From positions 434,001-498,000 of the forward strand of contig NZ_RKIC01000010.1 in NCBI RefSeq assembly GCF_003755185.1: 64,000 nucleotides of DNA, given 5' to 3'. Positions 8,406 through 16,644 of this stretch are shown here, in pieces. Each line of letters opens with the position of its first letter. Position 1 is the stretch's first letter. A model generated the notes under the pieces. The model was not told where the DNA came from, searched no databases, and was given only the letters and a program-made list of their open reading frames with translations. This DNA comes from Frigoribacterium sp. PhB24. Lineage in GTDB: Bacteria > Actinomycetota > Actinomycetes > Actinomycetales > Microbacteriaceae. The translations under genes were made by a program, and so were the position numbers.

Positions 8406-9731
8406 ATGAGACGACCTCAAGTGACTGCCGGAAGCAAGCTGGCAGCCCTCGCGCTCATGGCGATGATCCTCGCGACCGCGGTCAGCCCTCGTATCCGCCT
8501 CGGCGGCTCCGAGGCGCAGCTAGTTGACTTGCGGCTTCAGGACCTCATCCTCATCCCGGTCATGGCGTACCTTCTATTTACGCGTCGTCGCGATGGACGC
8601 TCGCCGGCGAGGTACTTGCTGAGACCGCTCCTGCCGGCCCTCCTCCTTGGCATCGTCGCGGTGACGCTCACCGTCACCCTGCTCCACCCCGAGGTCAGCG
8701 TCCTACGGCGAGTCGGGTTCGCCGGCCGCACCCTCGAGCTGTTCGTCCTCGTCATGGCCGTAGCGGGGCTTTACTGGCGCGCAGGTGATCGGGCCTTGAA
8801 ATGCACACTTCGCGCCTTCCATCTTGCGGCCATCGCGAACACCCTCTGGGTGCTCTACCAGGCCGCGACCGGCAACATCGGGACCCTCTTCGGCAGCACC
8901 ATCGGTGACGCCGTGGAATCCTACGGTCCGAAACTGCTAGGCGAACCTTCCGCGTTCGGGACGGGACAGTTCTTCGCCATTACCGCCGCGGTAGGGCTGG
9001 CCGAGATCCGTGCAGACAAAACACGCCGCCTCACGGGCTGGCTCATGGTGGCCGCGGGGTTCACCGGCGCGACGCTGGCTGAGTCTCGAATCTCGATGGG
9101 CGCGATCCTTGCAGGAGTGGTCCTTCTGCTGACCTTCTCGCGAATCAAGGGGCAAGTGCTGAACCCCTTCAGATTGACCATGATGGTCCTTCTCGGAACG
9201 GCCGCGGCCCTTGTGGTCGTACCCCGACTCGGCGGTCGGATCTCGGTTGAAGACCTTGAGTACGGGGTCACCGGCCGGGCGGACACCATCTGGAGCGTCC
9301 TCCTGCAGGAATCGGCAGACCACCCTTTCGTCGGCTTGGGTGCAGGGGGCCTGGTTGGTGACCTTCGCAGTGAGGCTCACAACATCTATCTGCGCGCCGT
9401 GCTCGACTTCGGCTGGTTTATTGGCGCGCTCTTCATCGCCGTCTTCGTCGTCGCACTCGTCCGCGCCTATCGGGAGTCGAAGAACGCAACCACCGCCGAA
9501 GCCCGCCTCGGAGCCACCCTCGCGTTCTTCGCCCTGACGTCAGTTCTGATTTCAGGTTTCGTGCAAGATGCACTGACGGCTGTCACATCGTCGCACCTGA
9601 CGATTCTGACCGTCGGTATTTTCGCTGCAACGTACGCTTCATCCTGCCAAAACCCGGAAAAGCACCCGCCGACCGCTCGGGGCGGTCGACGGGTGCTAAC
9701 GGTTCAAGGCTCACTAAACGGGCGCGCCTGA
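8406..9731 (+). CDS. O-antigen ligase/polymerase-like polytopic membrane protein (candidate lysogenic conversion gene)
   Basis: A 441-residue protein with about ten to eleven hydrophobic segments. Near residues 305-345 it has VGLGAGG, then EAHNIYLRAVLDFGWFIGALF, which matches the G.G...HN.YL....E/D.G..G signature of the Wzy_C/WaaL superfamily that polymerises or ligates lipid-linked glycans outside the membrane. It sits between attL and the tail-spike gene, on the strand opposite to the lytic genes, and has visibly more A/T-ending codons than its neighbours, which suggests separate acquisition. TAGGCT at 8392-8397 is a possible -10 for a leaderless start. The last 25 codons run through the lytic terminator. 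The substrate is unknown; a change of cell-surface glycan in the lysogen is inference. Confidence 0.8.
   Translation: MRRPQVTAGSKLAALALMAMILATAVSPRIRLGGSEAQLVDLRLQDLILIPVMAYLLFTRRRDGRSPARYLLRPLLPALLLGIVAVTLTVTLLHPEVSVLRRVGFAGRTLELFVLVMAVAGLYWRAGDRALKCTLRAFHLAAIANTLWVLYQAATGNIGTLFGSTIGDAVESYGPKLLGEPSAFGTGQFFAITAAVGLAEIRADKTRRLTGWLMVAAGFTGATLAESRISMGAILAGVVLLLTFSRIKGQVLNPFRLTMMVLLGTAAALVVVPRLGGRISVEDLEYGVTGRADTIWSVLLQESADHPFVGLGAGGLVGDLRSEAHNIYLRAVLDFGWFIGALFIAVFVVALVRAYRESKNATTAEARLGATLAFFALTSVLISGFVQDALTAVTSSHLTILTVGIFAATYASSCQNPEKHPPTARGGRRVLTVQGSLNGRA
9661..9697 (-). terminator. Terminator of the phage late operon
   Basis: A 16-bp stem with one mismatch, AGCACCCGCCGACCGC with GCGGTCGACGGGTGCT, and a 5-base loop. 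Read on the minus strand it is followed by TTTT and lies just past the tail-spike stop, so it ends the long late transcript. It overlaps the 3' coding end of the plus-strand O-antigen ligase-like gene. Confidence 0.8.
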
Positions 9732-10997
9732 GGAGTCAACCCACGCAGATCCAGACCACCAGATGGGCCTGCCAAGGGTGACATCGAACCACTGGGCGCC
9801 AGGGCGGAGCCCCGTTGACGAGGGGCGGGCAGCTGTCGTACTCGAGCTGCCATTGATCACCCCGTCAGCGCGAACGTCGAAGTAGGTTGCACCTCCTCGG
9901 CGTCCCCTGAAGAAGAAGCCTGCAGGACGCTCTGTTTCGGCCTGGACGGTCACAGGTGTACCGGCGGTCGTGACGGGGTCCCGGAACACCACCAGTGGCG
10001 TTTCTGAGCCGCCGTTCACGGACCGCTCGAAGGCATAGGAACCGCTGACGCTTTGGGTGGCGCTGATCTGACGTTGGCTGCCGATGAAACTGCCGAGGTG
10101 GGTCGTTCGGCTGCCGTTGTCCGTGAAGGTGTAGGCCGCGAATTGCATCGGGTAGAGGATCTGCGTGTCACGTACGTTCGTGCTGGTCACGTTCCATGCC
10201 AGCGTGTTCGACTCGAACCGAGTCGCGATGAAGGCGTTTGCGTCCGAGAAGGCGGCCTGGCTTGCCGACACTCGGAAACCCGTAGTGCACAGCTCTATCT
10301 GACCGCCGATCCAGGTCGTGTTGTTTGCGTCGACGATGTCGATGCCGATGTCGCACGCATTGGCTCGGCACCCGAGCATTTTGGTGGCGTTGGACCCGAT
10401 CGGCCCGAGATAGAAGCCGGTCCCGCAGACGGACGCCGTGACGTTCTGCAGGTAGTTGAAGACCGCGCCCCCGTTGATCGACGAGGTGATCTTGATAGCG
10501 GTCCCGAAAAGCCGAACTACGACGTCCTGGATAGATGCGCTGGTGACGCTGCTGAGGTCGATTCCCGTCGTAGACGTCGACTTGCCAGGCCCGCTCAGGA
10601 CGAACCTGCGGAATTCTACGTAATAGGAGCGAGTGTCCGGGCTCTGAGGTGCGAAGGCGGCGCCACTGGACCCCGTGAAAGTTATGGTCGTGAGACCGCC
10701 GCCGAGGCCCTCGAAGACGCTGCCAGAGGCGTAGAGGATCGTCGACGCGATCGTGTGTCCACCAAAGCCGAGGACGAAGCGCGCGGGTCCGTTTGCCGAA
10801 CTGACTGCCGCGGCGATCGTCTTCTTGGGCTTGGCCACGGAGAGACCTGAGTTGTTGTCGTCGCCTGACGACGCCACGAAGTACGTGCGTGCGGCATCAG
10901 TTCTCAGCACACCGAATGCGCTCAACATGGCATCCATTACATCCGGGTTGGCGGGAAGGTTGGTGTCGGTGTCGATCGTCTCGATGACGTTGGCCAT
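9714..10997 (-). CDS. Tail spike/fibre protein with right-handed beta-helix
   Basis: A 427-residue protein. The N-terminus (MANVIETIDTDTN) is a likely tail-attachment part. Residues about 40-300 are rich in Ser, Thr, Asn and Gly with short repeating hydrophobic strands (for example GIDLSSVTSASIQDVVVRLFG and GIDIVDANNTTWIGGQIELC), as in pectate-lyase-like beta-helix spikes. The C-terminus, with ITVDG-like and WFDVTLGRPIWWSGSAWVDS segments, resembles phage fibre tips. It is the last late gene. ATG 10997 is preceded by AGGA; an upstream in-frame start at 11021 lacks a ribosome site. It probably binds or cleaves host surface polysaccharide (inference). It is adjacent to the glycan-modifying candidate on the other strand. 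Confidence 0.8.
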   Translation of the reverse strand: MANVIETIDTDTNLPANPDVMDAMLSAFGVLRTDAARTYFVASSGDDNNSGLSVAKPKKTIAAAVSSANGPARFVLGFGGHTIASTILYASGSVFEGLGGGLTTITFTGSSGAAFAPQSPDTRSYYVEFRRFVLSGPGKSTSTTGIDLSSVTSASIQDVVVRLFGTAIKITSSINGGAVFNYLQNVTASVCGTGFYLGPIGSNATKMLGCRANACDIGIDIVDANNTTWIGGQIELCTTGFRVSASQAAFSDANAFIATRFESNTLAWNVTSTNVRDTQILYPMQFAAYTFTDNGSRTTHLGSFIGSQRQISATQSVSGSYAFERSVNGGSETPLVVFRDPVTTAGTPVTVQAETERPAGFFFRGRRGGATYFDVRADGVINGSSSTTAARPSSTGLRPGAQWFDVTLGRPIWWSGSAWVDSSGAPV

Positions 10998-11039
10998 GAG
11001 GTCCTGCTTTCTGCCGCGCACGGCGGCGATACGACGAAA

Positions 11040-11067
11040 CGCGGGCCGCCCCTGAGGACGGCCCGCG
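11040..11067 (-). terminator. Intergenic hairpin before the tail spike gene
   Basis: A 9-bp stem, CGCGGGCCG with CGGCCCGCG, with a 10-base loop containing a further short pairing, followed on the minus strand by GTTTCG. It lies between the last small membrane gene and the tail spike and may be a partial terminator or an RNA-stabilising hairpin. Confidence 0.5.
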
Positions 11068-11078
11068 AGGTAGATGGG

Positions 11079-11420
11079 TCAGGCCTGCCGCAACGGGGCC
11101 AGCCAGGCGGCGTGCGTCGTGATCCACGCGTTGACGACGGGATTCGCCATCAGACGGGTCACGAGGGCGATCAGCAGCGCGGTCACGGCCAGGATGCCGT
11201 TCAGGACCAGGAACACCCAGCCCGGGACGACGAGATCGGTCTGCTGCTGGAGCACGACGATGACGATGCCGGTCGCGACGTTCAGGACCGGCACAGCGCC
11301 GATGACGAACTGCGTGACGGTGCGGACGGTCGCTCGGACAGGGTTCGCGATCTGCGTCCCGAGGTCGGCCAACGAAGGTCGCTCGTCGATGGTGGCGAGG
11401 TGTCGGGGAGTGTCGGTCAT
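11079..11420 (-). CDS. Putative holin, two membrane segments
   Basis: A 113-residue protein with a soluble N-terminus, hydrophobic segments near residues 35-60 (VTQFVIGAVPVLNVATGIVIVVL) and 65-90 (GWVFLVLNGILAVTALLIALV), and a short tail. Size, topology and position after the endolysin and before the tail spike fit a phage holin that forms lesions to release the lysin. I recognise no sequence family with certainty; two other small membrane proteins nearby are alternative holins. Confidence 0.6.
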   Translation of the reverse strand: MTDTPRHLATIDERPSLADLGTQIANPVRATVRTVTQFVIGAVPVLNVATGIVIVVLQQQTDLVVPGWVFLVLNGILAVTALLIALVTRLMANPVVNAWITTHAAWLAPLRQA

Positions 11421-11430
11421 GGAAGCCTCC

Positions 11431-11739
11431 TCAGGCTCTGGTGATGTCGATGTCCGGCGGGTTGCCGGGCACCAGGCCGTTCTCGATCAGTTGACGACGC
11501 AGCTCGGAGGCGTACTCCTGAAACGATCGCCGCTTGCCTGCTTCTTCGTCCGCTCGAGCGTCAGCAGCGTTCGCTCGCTCGATCGCCTCGTCGCGCTGCT
11601 GCACGATGTCGGTCTTGCGCTTGCCCTCCTTCGCGGAGACGCCGGAACGGATGGTGGCGAAGACGGAAACGAACTCGCGGAGCATGAGCGCGACGCCGGC
11701 GCCACCGCCGAGCGCGACGAGCAGTGTGGTGTCGACCAC
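11431..11739 (-). CDS. Membrane-anchored coiled-coil protein of the lysis region
   Basis: A 102-residue protein with one N-terminal membrane helix (TLLVALGGGAGVALMLREFVSVF), then a long charged helix (KEGKRKTDIVQQRDEAIERANAADARADEEAGKRR) likely to form a coiled coil. This is the outline of an N-in/C-out spanin-like or holin-accessory protein. It is transcribed between the two multi-helix lysis-region proteins. GTG start, preceded by a G-rich stretch. Exact function unknown. Confidence 0.6.
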   Translation of the reverse strand: MVDTTLLVALGGGAGVALMLREFVSVFATIRSGVSAKEGKRKTDIVQQRDEAIERANAADARADEEAGKRRSFQEYASELRRQLIENGLVPGNPPDIDITRA

Positions 11740-11747
11740 TGGACCCC

Positions 11748-12236
11748 CTAGTAGTGCTGGCGGCGGACGACGTACCCCGTGCGGCGGCGCAAGAGCGACC
11801 GCACCTTCTCGGTGAACGTGGTGAGCCCCGGCTCGCTGGTGAAGATCTGCAGCTCGCAGTAGCGGCGGAACATGCCAAGGAACGCGAGCACCACCATCCC
11901 GAGCAGCACAAGCGACGTGCCGCCGACGACGGCTGAGAGAACGATGATCGCGTAGCAGACGGCACCGGACCAGGCCGAGACGTTGAGGAGCACCTCAAGC
12001 GCCCACCAGCCGACGAGGCGGCCGACGAACCCGCCGAGGCCACCGGCGAGCATGAGCGCGCCCCACAGGATGATGACGCCGGGAAGACGGATCTCGTCTT
12101 GTACGAACGGGGAGGTGAACCAGAGCGCCGAGGCGCCGTTGATCGCCATCACCGCGTAGGCGACGAGGTCGATGATCCAGATCGTGCGTTCCCACCGGAG
12201 CCGCCGCTCGTTCAGCTTCGGATCGGTGGCGATCAC
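11748..12236 (-). CDS. Four-helix membrane protein following the endolysin
   Basis: A 162-residue protein with about four hydrophobic segments between residues 18 and 125 and a basic C-terminal tail (RSLLRRRTGYVVRR). Its GTG start overlaps the endolysin stop codon (GTGA), so the two are probably translationally coupled. That coupling suggests a role in lysis, for example as a holin or antiholin. No sequence family recognised. Confidence 0.6.
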   Translation of the reverse strand: MIATDPKLNERRLRWERTIWIIDLVAYAVMAINGASALWFTSPFVQDEIRLPGVIILWGALMLAGGLGGFVGRLVGWWALEVLLNVSAWSGAVCYAIIVLSAVVGGTSLVLLGMVVLAFLGMFRRYCELQIFTSEPGLTTFTEKVRSLLRRRTGYVVRRQHY

Positions 12237-13129
12237 GCGAAGTCCTTCGCCAGGGCATCGAACTGCGCCCCCGAGATCGGCACGGTGGCGACCTGAGCCT
12301 CTGTGAGCGCGTTGACGGTGTTCATGTCCGTTACGACCGAGAGCTTGCGGTCCTCGAGGAGGGCGTAGCCGCCGCCATCGACGAGGAAGAGCACACGCGA
12401 CCCACTGCGGAGCGCGACCTGCAGGAGGATACGGCGATGGAGCGAGGCGGGGATCTCAAGGACCAGCGGGGCCGCGCCCTGCAAGACCTTCATGCTGCCC
12501 TCCTCGCCGGGGGCGAAAGCGACGTGGCCTGCGTCGGGGACGAGTGCGCCCTGGCCGTCGGAGCTGTGAAGGATGATCACGGTGTCGACTTCTTTCGTCA
12601 GAGCTCGCTCGAGCTCGGGGATGGGGGTGTAGTCGCTGCTTGCGACATTGATGCGAGTGCGGACGCGGGCGCGTTCCCACTTCCAGTGCCAGGGCTCGCC
12701 AAAGTTGGCCCCCTCGCAGTACCAGCCGAGGTCAGCCGCGATCTCGGCGAACGCCTTGTGCTCGGCCGACTTGAAGGACGCGTCGATGCCAGACCAGAGG
12801 TCACCGGCGACGCCGTCGCCGTGGTTGCTCTCGCCGGGCTTCGCGGCGGCCGCCTTGCCGGCCCTCTTCACCCACCAGGCCGAAGCCCAGTAGATGGCCC
12901 CGCCGACCTTGACCTGCCGGTACCGGTCACGGAAGTAGGACTCCTGTGTCTCGATCGAGCGCCAGCCCTCGGCGAGGACGAGGCGTTGACCGGTGCGGGC
13001 GTAGAAGCGTCCGGCGGCTTCGATGAGGTAGGGCAGGACGTCGCGGTGGATGCGCTGAGTGCCGCGGACATCGAGGGTCGAGCTCGAGTGGACGAAGACG
13101 ATGTCGTCGTTCAGCACGCCGTTAGCCAT
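12233..13129 (-). CDS. Endolysin, M15/VanY-type D-Ala-D-Ala carboxypeptidase
   Basis: A 298-residue lysin. The catalytic domain (about residues 20-155) has the M15 zinc motif SNHGDGVAGD, giving His103 and Asp110, and EPWHW giving Glu145 and His148; RSIETQ upstream is also typical. Such enzymes cut peptide stems of peptidoglycan. Residues about 165-298 form a separate domain, with IILHSSDGQG and FLVDGGGYALLED segments, that I do not recognise and that probably binds the wall. Its start overlaps the preceding tail gene (TGATG), and it is followed by three small membrane proteins that complete the lysis cassette. Confidence 0.9.
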   Translation of the reverse strand: MANGVLNDDIVFVHSSSTLDVRGTQRIHRDVLPYLIEAAGRFYARTGQRLVLAEGWRSIETQESYFRDRYRQVKVGGAIYWASAWWVKRAGKAAAAKPGESNHGDGVAGDLWSGIDASFKSAEHKAFAEIAADLGWYCEGANFGEPWHWKWERARVRTRINVASSDYTPIPELERALTKEVDTVIILHSSDGQGALVPDAGHVAFAPGEEGSMKVLQGAAPLVLEIPASLHRRILLQVALRSGSRVLFLVDGGGYALLEDRKLSVVTDMNTVNALTEAQVATVPISGAQFDALAKDFA

Positions 13130-13662
13130 CAGTGCCCCACCGCGAGATAGAAGACACCCACGGGCGACGCGCCGCGGCCCGCCCAGAACGTCTGAAAGCC
13201 CGTCCTGGTCACCGATCCATCCACGACCACCGGCGCAGCTGTACCAACACCGGACTGGTTACCGAGCGTCAGCGAGAGGTGGTCGCACGCCGTGGGGAAC
13301 GGCGTCGAGAACGTGTGCCCGAGGACACCGCCGGCGTTCGTCGTGCCGGTCGCGGACCGCGCCTTGAACAGCGGCTGATCGACCGTCTCGGGAGTTGTCG
13401 TGCCCCACGGGCTGAGCTCGTGGCCGCCAGCGATGCGCTTCCACCCCGTGGCGGTTCCGTCGATGTTCCTCCACACGGTCTTGTCGGCGTTGACCGACAT
13501 GAGACGGCCCGGCCACAGCGGCGCGACCTTCGCCAGGTCAGCGACCGCGGCGACCGCGTCGGGGATGAGGCTGTCGACGTCTTCCGCGACGGCGGTGATC
13601 TGTGCAGGCCCCTGCATGGCCGCGGTGTTCGCGACCGTTCTGATGCCCTTGCTCGTTGGCAT
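13129..13662 (-). CDS. Minor tail/baseplate-associated protein, unknown function
   Basis: A 177-residue protein starting MPTSKGIRTVANTAAMQGP, with a helical N-terminus containing VAEDVDSLIPDAVAAVADLAKV, a WPG.LMSVNADKTVWRNIDGTATGWKRI segment typical of phage fibre-like modules, and a beta-rich C-terminus. ATG 13662 is chosen for its AGGAG ribosome site five bases upstream. It lies between minor tail genes and the endolysin. Probably virion-associated; no specific role can be given. Confidence 0.7.
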   Translation of the reverse strand: MPTSKGIRTVANTAAMQGPAQITAVAEDVDSLIPDAVAAVADLAKVAPLWPGRLMSVNADKTVWRNIDGTATGWKRIAGGHELSPWGTTTPETVDQPLFKARSATGTTNAGGVLGHTFSTPFPTACDHLSLTLGNQSGVGTAAPVVVDGSVTRTGFQTFWAGRGASPVGVFYLAVGH

Positions 13663-13669
13663 AACGCTC

Positions 13670-14551
13670 CTAGAGGTCGTAGGTGATGATGAGTCGGCCG
13701 CTGTCGGGCGCGACGGCGTAGACGTGTAGCCCGCCGTGGTTGGTGCCGATGCCGAGCTGCTCGCCCGTCTTGAGGCGGTCCCCAAACGCAGTTGGCAGGG
13801 TCTTGCCACCAGACCCGTTCGGCACCGCGACAGCGTTCGCGATGGTGGGTGCACCGGTCCGGCCGGCAAGGCCATGGGTGCCGATCGTTGCGAGGGCCGA
13901 GGGGAACCGGTTCGTCGTCTCGATGACGCTCAGCGTCACGCTGACAATGCGCGCGGTGTCGGGGATCGTGTCGGCGATCTGCGTGCCGTAGAAGTAGCAG
14001 CCGAGCAGGGTGTCCGAACACCAGACATCGTTCTTCGTCCATGTGCCTGAGGACTCGTAGAACGACCCTGACCCGATCGGAACGAACTCCCGCGTCTGCC
14101 TCTGCGCTGCAACCGGCGGCGGCGCTACGGGATCAACGATCGTGCTGTCCGACGAGAGCCGGTAGGCCACAGAACCGGACTGCCAGTCGATCGCGACGCG
14201 CTGGTTCGTGGCGAACTCCGTGTGGTCGAAGTTGAACGGCAGCGAGTAGGTGCCCCCGTCATCGCCTCGGACGCCGACCTTCCCACCGGCCGGCGCCGAC
14301 GTGATCGTGCCCTGTGCAGACTTCGCGAGAGGCCCGAGGCACAAGGGCTCGCCCGCGAGGTACCCGACCCATACCTGGTCGCCAACTGCCGGCGCGATGC
14401 CCGTCATGGGCATCGCTTGCTGCCCACCGCCGATGTTCACGGTTACGAGCCCTGTCGGCCAGTCGATCGCCAGGCAGGTGCCACGTTCTCGACCCGCGAG
14501 CTGTGCGCCGAGGGTCGCAGTGGTCTCGCCGGCCTTACGGCCGACGCTCAC
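13670..14551 (-). CDS. Minor tail protein
   Basis: A 293-residue protein starting at GTG 14551, overlapping the upstream stop (GTGA). The N-terminal 80 residues (AIDWPTGLVTVNIGGGQQAMP, VGDQVWVGYLAGEPLCLG) resemble OB-like beta-barrel modules of phage tail-tip proteins. The C-terminal half is beta-rich with many Gly, Ser and Thr, like a fibre or receptor-binding region. Position downstream of the tape measure supports a tail-tip role; exact function is inference. Confidence 0.75.
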   Translation of the reverse strand: MSVGRKAGETTATLGAQLAGRERGTCLAIDWPTGLVTVNIGGGQQAMPMTGIAPAVGDQVWVGYLAGEPLCLGPLAKSAQGTITSAPAGGKVGVRGDDGGTYSLPFNFDHTEFATNQRVAIDWQSGSVAYRLSSDSTIVDPVAPPPVAAQRQTREFVPIGSGSFYESSGTWTKNDVWCSDTLLGCYFYGTQIADTIPDTARIVSVTLSVIETTNRFPSALATIGTHGLAGRTGAPTIANAVAVPNGSGGKTLPTAFGDRLKTGEQLGIGTNHGGLHVYAVAPDSGRLIITYDL

Positions 14552-15675
14552 TGGTCCGCCTCGGCTTCGTAGCTCAGCTCCTCGGAGACGATCATCGTGC
14601 CGGTCATGTCCGCGTTGGGGTCCATCGAGAAACGCATGTCGGACACCTCCCCGAGGAACACCCGACGGGCGTTGCGGTCGATGACCTTGCCGAAATCGCC
14701 GACCTCGATGTCTGGCCGGGGAAGACACGAGAACGTGATCGACCGAGACTGCTTGCTCGACACCCGCCGCAGGATCGTCGTCGACTCGGCGTCCGCCTGA
14801 GCCTGCCGCTCGATCAGCGGTGACGAGTGCTTGTACGTGCGCCGGCGCAGCGGCCCCGTGACTGACAGCGGGTTGCTCGGATCGTTGATCTCCCGAACGC
14901 TCACGATGTCGTTGCTGCCAGTCGAGGAACGCACCGACACCGCGTTGTAGCGCTTGTTCGACATGCCTCCGCCGACGTCGATCACACCGTCGATCGTGAA
15001 CACTGGGACCGTCTCGGTCAGCCAGGCGTCCTTCTTCCGGGCTGTCAGCGTCCCCTCACGCGTGAGGTGCGGGATACCGCCGATGTTCGACATGAGGTCT
15101 TCGATCGCTTCGAGGCGGCTCTTGTACGCCAGCGACGGCGGTACTGAACGGTCCGGCAGGCTCCGCACGATCGGGAGGGGTGAGAGCCGCTGGATCTCGG
15201 CCCACGTCGAGTTGCCCGGCTTCGGTGACTCCGGCACGAGAAAGTCGTCCGCGTCGATGATGTCGAACCGGTCGACGAGCTTCAGCTGGCACTCCCACCC
15301 GACGACCTCCTTCATGGACGGGAACAGCCGGAAGTACTCGCGCATGTCGGGCACTTCCTCGATGCGGTAACGGCCCATGGGGATCTCCCACTCGGTTTGC
15401 CCCACTCGGACGACCCGCGCGATCGAGATCTCCTGTCCCGTCGGCGCGAGCGGGTCCGTGTCCGTGCGCGGGACCAGCGAGCGACCGTCCTGCTTGCGGA
15501 CGTACACCGACCCTGTCGCCGAAGGCGTGGCGTCGCCGCTGAAGGACAGCGACCCGTCGACGTCGAGTGGGACGTCGTCGACGGTGAGGTCGGCCCCGTA
15601 GAACGCTCGGGCACGGTACGAGGGGGTGTGGTTGTCCTCGAGGGCCTTGCGGGCTTCGTCCGAGATCGGCAGCAC
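14548..15675 (-). CDS. Minor tail protein (DUF5047-like tail-tip protein)
   Basis: A 375-residue protein beginning MLPISDEARKALEDNHTPSYRARAFYGADLTVDDVPLDVDG, a start very like actinophage tail proteins that carry DUF5047 and have Tal/hub-like roles. It contains RYRIEEVPDMREYF and a conserved DIEVGDFGKVID segment near the C-terminus. Third gene after the tape measure, where distal tail and hub proteins are encoded. No enzymatic motif seen. Confidence 0.75.
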   Translation of the reverse strand: MLPISDEARKALEDNHTPSYRARAFYGADLTVDDVPLDVDGSLSFSGDATPSATGSVYVRKQDGRSLVPRTDTDPLAPTGQEISIARVVRVGQTEWEIPMGRYRIEEVPDMREYFRLFPSMKEVVGWECQLKLVDRFDIIDADDFLVPESPKPGNSTWAEIQRLSPLPIVRSLPDRSVPPSLAYKSRLEAIEDLMSNIGGIPHLTREGTLTARKKDAWLTETVPVFTIDGVIDVGGGMSNKRYNAVSVRSSTGSNDIVSVREINDPSNPLSVTGPLRRRTYKHSSPLIERQAQADAESTTILRRVSSKQSRSITFSCLPRPDIEVGDFGKVIDRNARRVFLGEVSDMRFSMDPNADMTGTMIVSEELSYEAEADQ

Positions 15676-15684
15676 GGTGGACTC

Positions 15685-16644
15685 CTAGGTGGCGACTTGG
15701 TAGGCGGTTGGCCTCCCGCTGACGGGTGCGAGGCCGTTCGTCGAGTAGGCGGTGCTCGAGGCGGGCGCGAGGTTGCCGGGTGTGTAGCGCCCCGACCCCG
15801 CCGGCGTCTCCGTCATGCCGCCACGCACGATCGGTGGCGCATCCGGGTCTGGCGGGTTCTCCATCGCGTCAAGCCAGGTGGCGTACGCAGCGTTGAACTC
15901 CGCCCAGGTCGGGTAGACGTCCATGTAGGTCTGCCAGGTGACGATCGGCACGACGATGTCGGTCACGGAACGGGACACCTCAGCGCCCTGCAGCGGGTAG
16001 ATGCTCCACCCGCCGCCGTACTGAACGTCGATGTCCTCGACTTCGGGCTGGTCGATCGCCACGTAGAGCTGCCGAGGGATGCGTGCTGGCGGCATCGACC
16101 TGACGAGGACAGGCATCGCCTCGAGCACGGCATTCAGCGTGGCCGCTTCGTCGGCTGTCCACGTCTGCACCGCGAGGCCGACGGCCTCAAGTAGACCAAG
16201 GGGCGCGAACAGGCCGATGGTGCGCGAGCCGACACGGAAGGTGTTGCCCGGGCGGCGGCGCACTCGTTTCGTCCCGAAGTCGCCCTTCGCCTCGAGGATC
16301 ACCCGGTTCGACGGAACCAGCGGGTCCGAGAACACCACGAGCGACGGGTCGATGTCGAGCTGTGTCGACGCCGAATCCGTGTAGCCGAGGTCGGCACCGT
16401 CAGCGCTGAACATCTGCCCCCGGTACGTCACGACGACCCCGAGAGGGGCTTCGTGGTCCACGACCTGGAACCCGCCAACCGCGTACGCGCGGTCTGCCTG
16501 CCGTACCGGGTAGCTGCCCTCCTCCGTGATGGCGACGACGGTCATCGTCTGGGTCTTCGGGTCGACGGTGCTGAACCGGACGCCGACGCTTGTGTCGTCG
16601 ACGTCCGGTGTCAGCACAGGGGCGTAGCTCACGTCTTCCTCCAT
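15685..16644 (-). CDS. Distal tail (Dit-like) minor tail protein
   Basis: A 319-residue protein encoded immediately after the tape measure gene and overlapping its end by 16 bases. It is beta-rich (VGVRFSTVDPKTQTMTVVAI, YAVGGFQVVDHEAPLGVVV), with Pro-rich loops and a Gly/Ser C-terminal tail. In siphoviruses this position encodes the distal tail protein that starts the tail tip. Assignment rests on gene order and composition, not on a recognised motif. Confidence 0.7.
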   Translation of the reverse strand: MEEDVSYAPVLTPDVDDTSVGVRFSTVDPKTQTMTVVAITEEGSYPVRQADRAYAVGGFQVVDHEAPLGVVVTYRGQMFSADGADLGYTDSASTQLDIDPSLVVFSDPLVPSNRVILEAKGDFGTKRVRRRPGNTFRVGSRTIGLFAPLGLLEAVGLAVQTWTADEAATLNAVLEAMPVLVRSMPPARIPRQLYVAIDQPEVEDIDVQYGGGWSIYPLQGAEVSRSVTDIVVPIVTWQTYMDVYPTWAEFNAAYATWLDAMENPPDPDAPPIVRGGMTETPAGSGRYTPGNLAPASSTAYSTNGLAPVSGRPTAYQVAT

